From an uncultured Collinsella sp. (lineage in GTDB: Bacteria; Actinomycetota; Coriobacteriia; Coriobacteriales; Coriobacteriaceae): a DNA stretch of 55,963 nucleotides. Below are positions 10,671 to 18,882 of the stretch, one piece after another. The notes beneath the pieces are model-generated. The model saw only the letters and a list, made by a program, of their open reading frames with translations, was not told the origin of the DNA and searched no databases. The number at the start of each line of letters is the position of its first letter. The stretch's first letter is position 1. Made by a program: the position numbers and the translations under genes. The DNA lies in contig CABUHI010000014.1 in assembly GCA_902491345.1 (NCBI GenBank), positions 1-55,963 of the forward strand, read 5' to 3'.

Positions 10671-11262
10671 TCAGGCTACCTGCTTCCTGGATGTAGCGCT
10701 CGATGAGCTTCTTCTGCTCGGCATCGTCCTCGAGTGCCTCGCCCACGATCTTGGTGGCGACGGCAACGGACAGGTCGGCGATGGAGCTCGCGGCACCGGC
10801 GTAGATGGACTTGCGCTCGTCCTCGACGGTCGTATGGGCCTTGGCGATGATCTCCTCGGCCTCCTTGTGAGCAGCCTCGATGATACGGGCACGCTCGGAC
10901 TCGGCGTCCTTACGGGCCTCGAGAACGATGTCGGCAGCCTGACGACGGGCGTCGGTGACGATCGAGTCGGACTCAGCGCGCTTGGCGATAGCCTCCTGCT
11001 TGGTCTTCTCGGCCTCGTCGAGGCTCTCCTCGATCTTCTTGCCGCGCTCCTCCATGGTTTTCATGATGCCCGGCAGGGCGACCTTGGCCAGCACGATCCA
11101 GATAATCAGGAAGGCGATAAGCGCCGGGATGAACTCCGCCATCTTAGGGATGAGGATGTCCGCACCGGCGGCGCCGTCCTCGGCGAACGCGGAAACCGGC
11201 ATGAGCAGCGCGGCCGCGGACGCGGAGAGTGCGATCGCGCTCTTCTGGGATGAAAGATTCAT
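10660..11262 (-). CDS. atpF: ATP synthase Fo subunit b
   Basis: This 200-residue protein has one membrane segment (about 44-66) and a long charged helix, rich in Ala, Glu and Lys, that dimerises to form the peripheral stalk. Ahead of the membrane segment is a hydrophobic stretch ending in SAFAED (about 10-30), which looks like a cleavable Sec signal peptide. Extended N-termini occur on b subunits of some actinobacteria. Whether it is cleaved cannot be told here. Confidence 0.94.
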   Translation of the reverse strand: MNLSSQKSAIALSASAAALLMPVSAFAEDGAAGADILIPKMAEFIPALIAFLIIWIVLAKVALPGIMKTMEERGKKIEESLDEAEKTKQEAIAKRAESDSIVTDARRQAADIVLEARKDAESERARIIEAAHKEAEEIIAKAHTTVEDERKSIYAGAASSIADLSVAVATKIVGEALEDDAEQKKLIERYIQEAGSLNAD

Positions 11263-11277
11263 ACTTGACGCTCCGTG

Positions 11278-11472
11278 CTATTTAACGATCAGCGCGACAA
11301 CGAAGCCGATCAGAGCCAGAGCCTCGCCGAAGGCGGAGCCCATGATGAAGACGGTGAACACGCGGCCCTGGACCTCAGGCTGACGGGCCATAGCACCCGT
11401 AGCACCCAGAGCAGACAGGCCGATAGCAAGACCAGCGCCGATAACACCGAGACCGTAACCGATAACTCCCAC
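11278..11472 (-). CDS. atpE: ATP synthase Fo subunit c (rotor ring)
   Basis: This 64-residue hairpin of two membrane helices has the Gly-rich first helix (GLGVIGAGLAIGLS), the polar loop ARQPE and the ion-binding carboxylate E50 in FGEALALIG. The residue after E50 is Ala, not the Ser/Thr common in sodium-binding rings, so proton coupling is the likelier reading. The start is GTG with AGGAGG four bases upstream. Confidence 0.95.
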   Translation of the reverse strand: MGVIGYGLGVIGAGLAIGLSALGATGAMARQPEVQGRVFTVFIMGSAFGEALALIGFVVALIVK

Positions 11473-11596
11473 GATTCCTCCTTTGTCGTGCGTGTCTTAT
11501 TTCACGCAGGATAACCTTTTTATAACTGCCGGGCTCCATGGGTACGGGCACCGGCGGTTTAACGAATTGCCTTACCTTTAAGGCGCGAACGGAAGA

Positions 11597-12400
11597 CTAC
11601 TCCTCCTCCGCGACCTCCTCTGCCTCGGAGACATACACGGCGGTAAGGACCGTGAAGACGTAAGCCTGGATGGCGCCGACCACAAGCTCGATCGCATAGA
11701 TCAGGATGAGGATGGCAAGCCAGGCCAGCGAAGGCAGGGCGACGACGGCGTGGGCCGCGGAAACCTGCTGAAGCAGCGGTTGCATGAACATGCTCGCCAT
11801 GATGGCGAACGAGCCCATGACCACGTGTCCTGCGAACATGTTGCAGAACAGACGGACGGCGAGCGTGATGAGGCGCAGGAAGGTCGAGAAAAGCTCGACG
11901 ACCCACACGAGCACGTTCATCGGGAAGCTCACGCCCTGCGGAGCGAGGCTCTTGATGTAGCCGATCACGCCGTGAGCCTTGCATCCGTAGTAGATGAAGT
12001 ACACGAAGGCGAAGATGGCGAGCGCGGCGGTGGAGCCGATTGCGCCGGTGCCGGGCTTCATTCCCGGAATCAGGCCGATCATGTTGTTGATCAGGATGAA
12101 CAGGAAAAGCGAGCACAGGAACGGGAAGTGCTTCTTCCAGTTCTCACCCACGACACCCTTGCCGATATCGTTCTCGACGTACTCGATGATGTACTCGAAA
12201 CCGTTGACGAAGAAGCCCTTGGGAACCAAAGTCTGCTTCTTCTTGAACACGGCCAGGACGATCAGGAGCACGATCGTGGAGACGATCAGCCAAAACGAGT
12301 ACTGCGTGATGCCGCAGCTCAGATCGCCCACGACAGGGGTGGAGCTGAACTCGCTGACCAGATGATTAATCTCATCAGGCAGCTTTTCAAAAATTTCCAC
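11597..12400 (-). CDS. atpB: ATP synthase Fo subunit a
   Basis: This 267-residue polytopic membrane protein forms the stator half-channels. The essential arginine is in LAVRLFCNMFAGH (helix 5), and the C-terminal helix has the usual IQAYVFTVLTAVY motif. The tail ends in an acidic EEVAEEE. About 125 bp without a gene separate it from atpE. Confidence 0.97.
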   Translation of the reverse strand: MEIFEKLPDEINHLVSEFSSTPVVGDLSCGITQYSFWLIVSTIVLLIVLAVFKKKQTLVPKGFFVNGFEYIIEYVENDIGKGVVGENWKKHFPFLCSLFLFILINNMIGLIPGMKPGTGAIGSTAALAIFAFVYFIYYGCKAHGVIGYIKSLAPQGVSFPMNVLVWVVELFSTFLRLITLAVRLFCNMFAGHVVMGSFAIMASMFMQPLLQQVSAAHAVVALPSLAWLAILILIYAIELVVGAIQAYVFTVLTAVYVSEAEEVAEEE

Positions 12401-12403
12401 GAC

Positions 12404-12715
12404 TTACCTTTCGACCTCATGAGGACCTCGCAGCGCCTTGGCGACGCGAACCGCGCAGGCGGCCATAAAGGCCACGAAGCCGATCGCCTCGCCCAGGAGG
12501 AACATGCGAAATGCCTCTCCGAACAACACAAACACAACCAAGGTAAAGACGAGCAGAGCGATTGCCGAGACCGCCAGACTCACCATACCCTTGAGCATGT
12601 CCGCATTCTGCTTATCGTCAAGAACCGGCTTGAGCGTAAAGACAAAGGGAAGAAAGGCGACCGCGCCCGCGATGGCGCCTGCAACGATAGCGAGCAGATC
12701 GGCTATCTGAAACAT
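12404..12715 (-). CDS. AtpI-like membrane protein heading the atp operon
   Basis: This 103-residue protein has three likely membrane helices (about 8-25, 40-60 and 65-90). Size and position, first in the operon and 3 nt before atpB, match the AtpI/Atp1 slot, whose members assist c-ring assembly or cation supply. Sequence similarity to AtpI is not obvious by eye, so the name rests mainly on context. The start is the ATG at 12715 with GAGGA upstream; a longer frame to 12790 runs through the promoter. Confidence 0.65.
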   Translation of the reverse strand: MFQIADLLAIVAGAIAGAVAFLPFVFTLKPVLDDKQNADMLKGMVSLAVSAIALLVFTLVVFVLFGEAFRMFLLGEAIGFVAFMAACAVRVAKALRGPHEVER

Positions 12716-12776
12716 TGGCGTCCTCACTTTCCTTTTTAACGCCTCACAGAACAGTTCCCGCCAAACATTGGTGACT

Positions 12777-12804
12777 ATTGTACGAGCCAATCGCTAAAGT
12801 ACAA
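12777..12804 (-). promoter_or_regulatory. Promoter of the atp operon
   Basis: On the minus strand, TTGTAC (12804-12799), a 16-bp spacer and TACAAT (12782-12777) make a good sigma-70-type promoter. The predicted start near 12770 gives a leader of about 55 nt before the first gene. Confidence 0.65.
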
Positions 12805-12998
12805 CCGAAAAAGCATCGGTTAATACGCACCTGTTCGTTTTCTTAAGACCTTCTTTATGCCGCAGGTACGGTAATACGTTTTTTCTCGAACCCTGCAGGG
12901 CAAAACGTCCATTAACTAAAGGTGCGCACAGGCGTCTTCTACTTGCCCGCGCGCACCATTTCTTCCTATTTGCAGCCGCGGCCGTCTTAGCCCAGCGA

Positions 12999-13646
12999 CT
13001 AGAGCGTGCCGTAGATGCGATCGCCGGCGTCGCCCAGGCCAGGAACGATGTAGGCAGCCTCGTTGAGATGGTCATCGATAGCGCAGGTATAGATATGCAC
13101 ATCTGGGTCCTTCTCGGTCAGCGACTTGAGGCCCTCGGGGGCAGCGACGATGCACAGCATGCGGATGTCCTTGACACCGCGCTCGCGCAGGTAGCTGATG
13201 GCCATCTCGGCCGAACCGCCCGTGGCGAGCATGGGGTCGACAACCAGGCAGATGCGCTGGTCGATATCCTTGGGCATCTTGCAGTAATACTCATGCGGCT
13301 CATGGGTAACCTTGTCGCGTTCCATACCGATGTGGCCTACGCGAGCGGAGGGCACCAGGTCGAGAATGCCGTCGACCATGCCAAGGCCCGCACGCAGAAT
13401 GGGCACGATGGCGAGTTTCTTGCCGGCGAGCTGTTTGAACGTGGCGGTAGTGATGGGGGTCTCGACCTCGACGTCTTCCATAGGCAGGTCGCGCATGGCC
13501 TCGTAGCCGTCAAAAAGCGCGAGTTCGCGCACGAGCTGGCGGAACTGGTTGGTGCCGGTGTTTTTGTCGCGCAGGATCGACAGCTTGTGCTGGACGAGCG
13601 GATGATCGACAAGCGTCACACGGGACGCATCGTAGGTGACGGCCAT
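12999..13646 (-). CDS. upp: Uracil phosphoribosyltransferase
   Basis: This 215-residue cytoplasmic salvage enzyme makes UMP from uracil and PRPP. The PRPP loop VVDPMLATGGSA and the C-terminal uracil-binding GDAGDRIYGT are intact. The ATG at 13646 gives the usual N-terminus, with a purine-rich AAAGGGG about ten bases upstream. It sits directly upstream of the ATP synthase operon, as in many Firmicutes, but with about 280 bp and a separate promoter between them. Confidence 0.96.
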   Translation of the reverse strand: MAVTYDASRVTLVDHPLVQHKLSILRDKNTGTNQFRQLVRELALFDGYEAMRDLPMEDVEVETPITTATFKQLAGKKLAIVPILRAGLGMVDGILDLVPSARVGHIGMERDKVTHEPHEYYCKMPKDIDQRICLVVDPMLATGGSAEMAISYLRERGVKDIRMLCIVAAPEGLKSLTEKDPDVHIYTCAIDDHLNEAAYIVPGLGDAGDRIYGTL

Positions 13647-13769
13647 AGGTTGATTGCCCCTTTCGTTGCGGCCGCAAAACGGCCTTGCTGACAAGGCGCG
13701 CAGCAATGTTGCCGTCGCACGCCATGCATAAGTTTAGCGGTTTGTTGTATCGAGCAGCCCATCGCAGCC

Positions 13770-15311
13770 CTACTGTGCGGTACTGAGCGAGCGCTTGACT
13801 GCATCACGCCAGCCCGCAAGGTTTTGCTCGCGACGCTCGGCGGACATGTGGGGAAGGAAGGTCCTAACGATCTGGGCATTTTGCTCCAGCTCCTCCAGGT
13901 CTTCCCAATAGCCGACGGCAAGACCCGCCAAGTACGCGGCACCGATTGCCGTGGTCTCCACCGTCTCGCATTGCAGCACGGGGATATCCAGCAGGTCGGC
14001 CTGGAATTGCATGATGAACTCGTTGCGCGAGGCACCGCCATCGACAGACAGGCGCTCAATCGAAAGCCCCACGTCCTGCTCCATGGCGCGCAGCACGTCG
14101 TAGCTCTGATATGCCATGGATTCGCAGGCGGCACGTACGATGGTCGCACGGCTCGAGGCGCCGGTCAGACCGCACACGATACCGCGGGCATGCGGGTCCC
14201 ACCAGGGAGCACCCAAACCTGCAAAGGCGGGAACGAAGTAGCAGCCCTCGTTGTCGCTAATCGAAGCGGCGAGTTGTGCCGACTCGCTCACGCTCGAGAT
14301 GATGCCCATGTTGTTGCGAAGCCAGTTCATCGTTGAGCCGGCGGCAAAAATAGAGCCCTCGAGCGCATAGCTGACTTTGTCGTCCGCAGCGATACCGATG
14401 GTGGAGACCAGGCCATTCTTGGATTCGACGATCTCGTCGCCGGTGTTCATGAGCATAAAGCAGCCCGTGCCATAGGTGTTTTTGGTCTGGCCGGGATAGA
14501 AGCAGCAGTGGCCGAACAGCGATGCCTGCTGGTCGCCCGCCACGCCCATGATGGGCGGCATGTTGGTCATGATGTCGCTCGCGACGCGGCCGTAGTCGCC
14601 CGAGCTCCAGCGAACCTCGGGCATCATGGAACGTGGAACGTCAAAGAGCGCCAGCAGGTCGTCGTCCCAATCGAGCGTATGGATATTAAAGAGTGCCGTG
14701 CGGCTGGCATTGGTGTAGTCGGTGGCAAAGACCTGGCCGCCGGTGAGGTTGTAGATGAGCCAGGTGTCGATGGTGCCAAACATGAGGTCGCCCGCCGCCG
14801 CGCTCTCGCGTGCGCCGTCGACGTTGTCGAGAATCCACTGCACCTTGGAGGCCGAGAAATACGGGTCAAGCGTAAGTCCCGTGCGGGAGCGCACCAGCTC
14901 CTCGCAACCCTGTTCAACCAACGCGTCGATCGCCGGCGCGGTACGACGGCACTGCCATACGATTGCGTTATAGATGGGCTGGCCGCTCACGCGGTCCCAG
15001 ACCACCGTGGTCTCGCGCTGGTTGGAGATGCCGATGGCGGCGATGCGATCGGAATGGATGCCGCTCTTAAACTGAACCTCCATCATCACGCCGATCTGGC
15101 TGGCAAGCACCTCCGTGGGATCCTGCTCCACCCAGCCGGGGCGCGGGAAGCTGGTTTTGACGCTACGACGCGCCTGGGCAACGATGCAGCCGTATTCGTC
15201 GACAATGGCCGCGAGTACCGAGGTAGTGCCGCAGTCGAGCGCCATGATGTAGGAACCGCCAAAGTTAAACGAGGCATCTTCCATGCCCAGGCTGCCCAGA
15301 TTCAACGACAT
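13770..15311 (-). CDS. glpK: Glycerol kinase
   Basis: This 513-residue FGGY-family kinase phosphorylates glycerol to glycerol 3-phosphate in the cytoplasm. Visible signatures are ALDCGTTS (phosphate loop), SNQRETTVVWD, GTIDTWL, GVAGDQQASLFG, NTYGTGCF and the DGGASRNEF nucleotide motif. No glpF or glpD is nearby. It starts 13 nt after tsaC with AAGGG upstream, so the pair is probably co-transcribed, an unusual place for glpK. Confidence 0.95.
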   Translation of the reverse strand: MSLNLGSLGMEDASFNFGGSYIMALDCGTTSVLAAIVDEYGCIVAQARRSVKTSFPRPGWVEQDPTEVLASQIGVMMEVQFKSGIHSDRIAAIGISNQRETTVVWDRVSGQPIYNAIVWQCRRTAPAIDALVEQGCEELVRSRTGLTLDPYFSASKVQWILDNVDGARESAAAGDLMFGTIDTWLIYNLTGGQVFATDYTNASRTALFNIHTLDWDDDLLALFDVPRSMMPEVRWSSGDYGRVASDIMTNMPPIMGVAGDQQASLFGHCCFYPGQTKNTYGTGCFMLMNTGDEIVESKNGLVSTIGIAADDKVSYALEGSIFAAGSTMNWLRNNMGIISSVSESAQLAASISDNEGCYFVPAFAGLGAPWWDPHARGIVCGLTGASSRATIVRAACESMAYQSYDVLRAMEQDVGLSIERLSVDGGASRNEFIMQFQADLLDIPVLQCETVETTAIGAAYLAGLAVGYWEDLEELEQNAQIVRTFLPHMSAERREQNLAGWRDAVKRSLSTAQ

Positions 15312-15324
15312 CGCTTACACCCTT

Positions 15325-16068
15325 CTATTGCATCGGGTCGGACAGGACCCGCTCGATCTCTGATGCGGGAAGTGCGCCTTGGCGCAGGATCTGGAGCCCG
15401 CCGTGCTGGAACGACACGATGGTCGAGGCGTCGCGACACGGGGTCTCACCGGCGTCGACGGCAACATCGACCCCCTCCAGGATGCGACCCTCGACGGCGG
15501 CAAAGCTTGCCGGCGAAGGCGCGCCGTGCGTGTTGGCGCTCGTGCAGGCAAGGGGACTGCCGCAGGCGCGAATGAGCGCTTGGACCACGGGAGAGGCCGA
15601 AGCGCGCAGGGCCACGGTGTCGTCGGCAGCGCGCATAAAGGTCGGCACGCGGGGGGCCGCCTTGACCACGATGGTCAGGGCGCCCGGCCAGCATCGTCGG
15701 GCAAGCACACGAGCCTCTTCGGGGATATCCACGCCATAGCGGTCGAGTGCTTCGACGCCATCGACCAGCCAAGCGACCGTTTGGGTGAGCTTGCGCTGCT
15801 TGAGGGTAAAGATGCGGCGGTAGCCAGTACCAAGCGCAGGGACCGCGGCGCCGTTAACGGTGGCTTGCGGATCGCGCGGCCACAACAAGGATTCGCTTGT
15901 ATCTTGGGGGACGGCATCGGAGAAGGCGTTGACTGCCACGGCGACACCGTAAACGGTCTCGGTCGGGATCAAGACCAGGCCGCCGCGGCCGAGCACCTCG
16001 GCCGCGCGCTCGACGGCAAGCCGATGCGGCTCGCGCGTTCCCTCGTATACCCGATAGACCGTCTGCAT
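15325..16068 (-). CDS. tsaC: L-threonylcarbamoyladenylate synthase (Sua5/YrdC/TsaC)
   Basis: This 247-residue YrdC-fold enzyme makes threonylcarbamoyl-AMP from threonine, bicarbonate and ATP, for the t6A modification of ANN-decoding tRNAs. Motifs are PTETVYG (35-41), WPGALTIV, ALRASASP and CTSANTHGAPSP. There is no C-terminal Sua5 domain. About 25 extra residues (50-85) separate the first motif from the LKQR segment, which normally follows closely. It belongs to the prfA-prmC-tsaC string, here broken by the toxin-antitoxin pair. Confidence 0.9.
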   Translation of the reverse strand: MQTVYRVYEGTREPHRLAVERAAEVLGRGGLVLIPTETVYGVAVAVNAFSDAVPQDTSESLLWPRDPQATVNGAAVPALGTGYRRIFTLKQRKLTQTVAWLVDGVEALDRYGVDIPEEARVLARRCWPGALTIVVKAAPRVPTFMRAADDTVALRASASPVVQALIRACGSPLACTSANTHGAPSPASFAAVEGRILEGVDVAVDAGETPCRDASTIVSFQHGGLQILRQGALPASEIERVLSDPMQ

Positions 16069-16216
16069 GTGTATGCCAGCCCCTTACGCTCTGGTGCAAG
16101 TTTGTTTACTGTGGGGCATTCTCGCACGAAACATTCAACCTATTTGCCCAGAGCGCATGTTGGTTTGGTGAGCGGCTCTAGTAGTCGGTGAAAGTGAGGG
16201 GGTTAATTGAAGATTT

Positions 16217-16519
16217 TTAGCGCGCAAGCGTAACGGTACGATCGGGAAACTCGATGCTTGCAACCAGTTTTCCGCCGAGGCTCTCTGCGTACCTGCTCAG
16301 CGTGTCGAGCCTCATCGAACCCAACTCCCCACGCTCGAGCTCGGATACACGTTTTTGAGAAACGCCCATCGACTGGGCGACCGACGCCTGTGTTAGATCT
16401 TTTAACCTGCGAATCTGAGCAAGCTTATAGGCTTCGATACGATCGCGAGTCCTCTCCTGCTCGGCGGTAATGGAGTCGCGTGTTATCCCGCGAGATTCCA
16501 TATACTCATGCAGTTCCAT
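16217..16519 (-). CDS. HigA-like XRE-family antitoxin
   Basis: This 100-residue protein has an acidic N-terminal helix and a Cro/C1 helix-turn-helix (about 41-65: TQASVAQSMGVSQKRVSELE). It is encoded just downstream of the toxin and overlaps it by 14 nt, the HigBA order. It should bind and neutralise the toxin and, with it, repress the promoter at 16916-16943. Confidence 0.85.
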   Translation of the reverse strand: MELHEYMESRGITRDSITAEQERTRDRIEAYKLAQIRRLKDLTQASVAQSMGVSQKRVSELERGELGSMRLDTLSRYAESLGGKLVASIEFPDRTVTLAR

Positions 16520-16901
16520 CTCGATCGAGCCTCCTTACGTGGCGACGGTATATTTGCTCGGCCCTTGGAATGTTGATCGCATACCAACCGTTCCATTTTG
16601 CCCTTGACGATCCCGCTCGCGACTTATCACCCGCCAATAGCAATACCGCCTGGCGCTTGGGGTCAAAGGCGAAGAGGATTCGAATCACCTGCCCACCACA
16701 CGACGTCACTCTCAGCTCCTTTAAATGATGAAGCTTCGAGCCCTTTACGCGGTCAACCAGCGGACGACCAAGGCTGGGACCTTCCTTCTCGAGCACCAAA
16801 AGGTCTGCATAAATCTGCTTCAGCGTAGCTTCATCCTGCTCATCAAGCCAAGGTTCAATGTAATCAAGCACGATACGGTACCGATGCAGCTGATTTGACA
16901 T
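16506..16901 (-). CDS. HigB/RelE-superfamily toxin (Gp49-like)
   Basis: This 131-residue basic protein has the phage-derived Gp49/HigB pattern: a central GSKLHHLKELRV, then RILFAFDP and a late LLLAGDKS strand. Family members are ribosome-dependent mRNA endonucleases. It lies upstream of its antitoxin gene. The pair interrupts the conserved prmC-tsaC neighbourhood and so looks acquired. Toxicity is inferred from family only. Confidence 0.83.
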   Translation of the reverse strand: MSNQLHRYRIVLDYIEPWLDEQDEATLKQIYADLLVLEKEGPSLGRPLVDRVKGSKLHHLKELRVTSCGGQVIRILFAFDPKRQAVLLLAGDKSRAGSSRAKWNGWYAINIPRAEQIYRRHVRRLDRDGTA

Positions 16902-16910
16902 ACCTTTCTC

Positions 16911-16943
16911 CTTCTATAGTAGAAGTTTTACGGTATATTGCAA
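16911..16943 (-). promoter_or_regulatory. Toxin-antitoxin promoter with overlapping palindrome
   Basis: On the minus strand, TTGCAA (16943-16938), a 16-bp spacer and TACTAT (16921-16916) form a promoter. A perfect dyad, CTTCTA-TAG-TAGAAG (16911-16925), covers the -10 box, where an autorepressing toxin-antitoxin complex would bind. Confidence 0.6.
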
Positions 16944-16976
16944 GGACAAACTTGCGCAAATGTCTATTTATTCAGC

Positions 16977-18251
16977 TTAAATACGCTGTTTGGGCTCGGT
17001 GACGATGGCTCGAACGATGCGGGGACGATCGGTGAGGTCGTGGACGATACGCACGTCCGAAAGGCCTGCTTGACGACAGAGCTCGGCCGCGGCGTCGAGC
17101 GCGCCCTCGTAGAGCTCGCAGGCAAACAGGCCGCCGGCACGCAGCATGTAGGGCGCCGCGTTGAGCAGGCGGCGGAAGATATCGAGACCGTCGGCACCGC
17201 CCTCGAGCGCCAGATCGGGCTCAAAGTCCTTGACCTCATGCGGCAGCGAGCGCATGACATCGGTGGGGATGTAGGGCGGGTTGGAGACGAGTACGTCAAA
17301 GGTGCCCCACTCTTCGCGGGGAATGGAGCTCACCAGGTTTGTGAGGCTGAAGGCGACCTCGTCGGACGTGAGGCCAAGCGCATCGCGGTTTTTGGTAGCA
17401 AGGTCGATGGCGCGCGGCTCGATATCGGTAGCAGTGCAGGTAACGTGCCCGCGGCGCTCCCAGGCAAGGGAGAGCGAAATGCAGCCCGTGCCGCAGCCGA
17501 CCTCGAGAACGCGGGCAGTGCGGGGCTCGGCTGGGGCAGATACGTTGGCCTCGGCGGCATCTTGCGCGGGAGTCGCCTGTTGGTCGTTGTCCTCAATGGC
17601 GATGCCGTATTCGTCGAGCTCAGGCTCGGGAGTTTCCATGGCCTCTGCTTCTGCCGCTTCGGCTTCTGCTACCTGCGCGGCGGCTTCCTCGGCCTCGCGA
17701 TCGGCAAGCTCCTCGGCATAGGCGCGGCTACCGAGCACGTCGCTACCCAGCGCAGCCTCATCGGCGGCCGTCAGGTTGGCGGCACGGCGCTCGGCGGTCG
17801 CGCGTTCGTCGGCCAGCGCCGCCTCGGCTTTGCGGGCCTGCTCGACCTCATCGTTCCAAGGCAGCTCCACGCGCTGGCGGGCGGCGGCCTCGGGGCTCAG
17901 CACCTCGACATCCAGATAGTTCAGGACTTCTTCGACGAGCATCTCGGTCTCGGGGCGCGGGATGAGCACGCCGGGGGCGCACGCGACGTCGATCATGCGA
18001 AACTGCGTGCTACCGGTGATGTACTGCAGCGGCTCGCCCTTCGCGCGACGGACGACCGCCGCGTGCATGGTCTCGAGCTGCGCTGCGTCGAGCGTCTCGT
18101 CCATGCGCATATACAAGTCGATACGCGCCAGGCCCGTTGCCGCGCACAGCAGCCACTCGGCAGAAAGACGGGGATGCTCCTCGCCACGCTCGGCCAGGTA
18201 CTCCTTGGTCCACTCGAGACAACGCTTGATGGTCCAGATCTCGTTTGCCAT
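16977..18251 (-). CDS. prmC: Release-factor glutamine N5-methyltransferase with large insert
   Basis: PrmC methylates the GGQ glutamine of release factors using S-adenosylmethionine. The helical N-domain is at 1-112 with GVLIPRPETE (94-103). The Rossmann domain is at about 246-424 with VLEVGCGTG and the catalytic NPPY (324-327). The two are normally about ten residues apart; here about 130 Ala/Glu-rich residues (115-243) intervene. All catalytic motifs are intact and in frame, so this is an insertion rather than decay. The start is the ATG at 18251 with GAGGA upstream. Its substrate gene, prfA, lies upstream on the same strand. Confidence 0.92.
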   Translation of the reverse strand: MANEIWTIKRCLEWTKEYLAERGEEHPRLSAEWLLCAATGLARIDLYMRMDETLDAAQLETMHAAVVRRAKGEPLQYITGSTQFRMIDVACAPGVLIPRPETEMLVEEVLNYLDVEVLSPEAAARQRVELPWNDEVEQARKAEAALADERATAERRAANLTAADEAALGSDVLGSRAYAEELADREAEEAAAQVAEAEAAEAEAMETPEPELDEYGIAIEDNDQQATPAQDAAEANVSAPAEPRTARVLEVGCGTGCISLSLAWERRGHVTCTATDIEPRAIDLATKNRDALGLTSDEVAFSLTNLVSSIPREEWGTFDVLVSNPPYIPTDVMRSLPHEVKDFEPDLALEGGADGLDIFRRLLNAAPYMLRAGGLFACELYEGALDAAAELCRQAGLSDVRIVHDLTDRPRIVRAIVTEPKQRI

Positions 18252-18641
18252 GGGGTCCTCCCCTCTTAAGCGCCGGGCGGCGCGCGAATGTCGGAGCAGA
18301 TTGTACGCGAGGCCAGCGCATGGCAAGGGGCGATTGAAGGCGATTATCGAGAATCAGCCCAGAATTTTGCTTGGAACCTGCCTGAAATGTTCATTCGTCG
18401 ACGTCTAAATCTGCATTCGTCAAGCTTTTGGCAAGGTTGCCCAAAACTGACCAATATCTAACCAAGAACTTGCCACATCACTTGACGCGCGACGCATCAA
18501 AAAATGACACGCGACTTCTTGGACGATTTTTTGAGCATTATTTTCGATAGCAGATGAATGCCGCTAATTTCTTTGAGCAGGTAGCCGGCTTAATGGCCAT
18601 CAAAGCCGATTAAATAACATCTCAAAGCAATGTACCCAACC
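18252..18641. other. A/T-richer gap between prfA and prmC
   Basis: I see no supported gene in this stretch. It is visibly A/T-richer than its surroundings. Between about 18484 and 18515 it has two similar GACGCGCGAC/GACACGCGAC segments flanking a run of As. The longest small frame (about 24 codons from 18389) has no ribosome site. Confidence 0.5.
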
Positions 18642-18670
18642 TAGTCATTTAAGAACGTCCCCAATGACTA
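18642..18670. repeat. Short L-family repeat
   Basis: An 8-bp perfect inverted repeat, TAGTCATT/AATGACTA, surrounds the conserved core TAAGAACGTCCCC. The long version of this family is at 24677-24732 and 39233-39288, and a short one is at 2968-2996. It directly precedes element B. Confidence 0.7.
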
Positions 18671-18881
18671 CATCTAAGGCGCCGCAGGTTGAGCATACCG
18701 CATCCGGAGCAAGGCAACACCGCAGGTAGAGGACGGACAGCGAGCGGGTCGCATTTGAGACAAGGTGACGTGAAACGAAAGGGCGCTGACCTTCTGGTCG
18801 CGCCCTTGAAGTTGAACGTCAGATTGTCCAAATGCGGCCCGCGCAGCGTCGGCTGGTCCGCCGTTCGGTAGAACGGCGGAA
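18671..18881. repeat. Two-hairpin 3'-UTR element, copy B
   Basis: Hairpin 1 (18779-18807) is AAGGGCGC-TGACCTTCTGGTC-GCGCCCTT. Hairpin 2 (18857-18880) is TCCGCCGTTC-GGTA-GAACGGCGGA and ends 2 bp from the prfA stop. The linker ends with CGCGCAGCGTCG, as in the other copies. It lies between prfA and prmC. Confidence 0.85.
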
Positions 18882-18882
18882 C

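Noticed and set aside
16217..16901. Prophage remnant
   Set aside because: The Gp49-like toxin and XRE antitoxin are a standard chromosomal toxin-antitoxin pair. No other phage genes or attachment repeats are visible.
18389..18463. Possible 24-codon small gene in the prfA-prmC gap
   Set aside because: There is no ribosome-binding site and no similarity I recognise. A frame this short is likely by chance.
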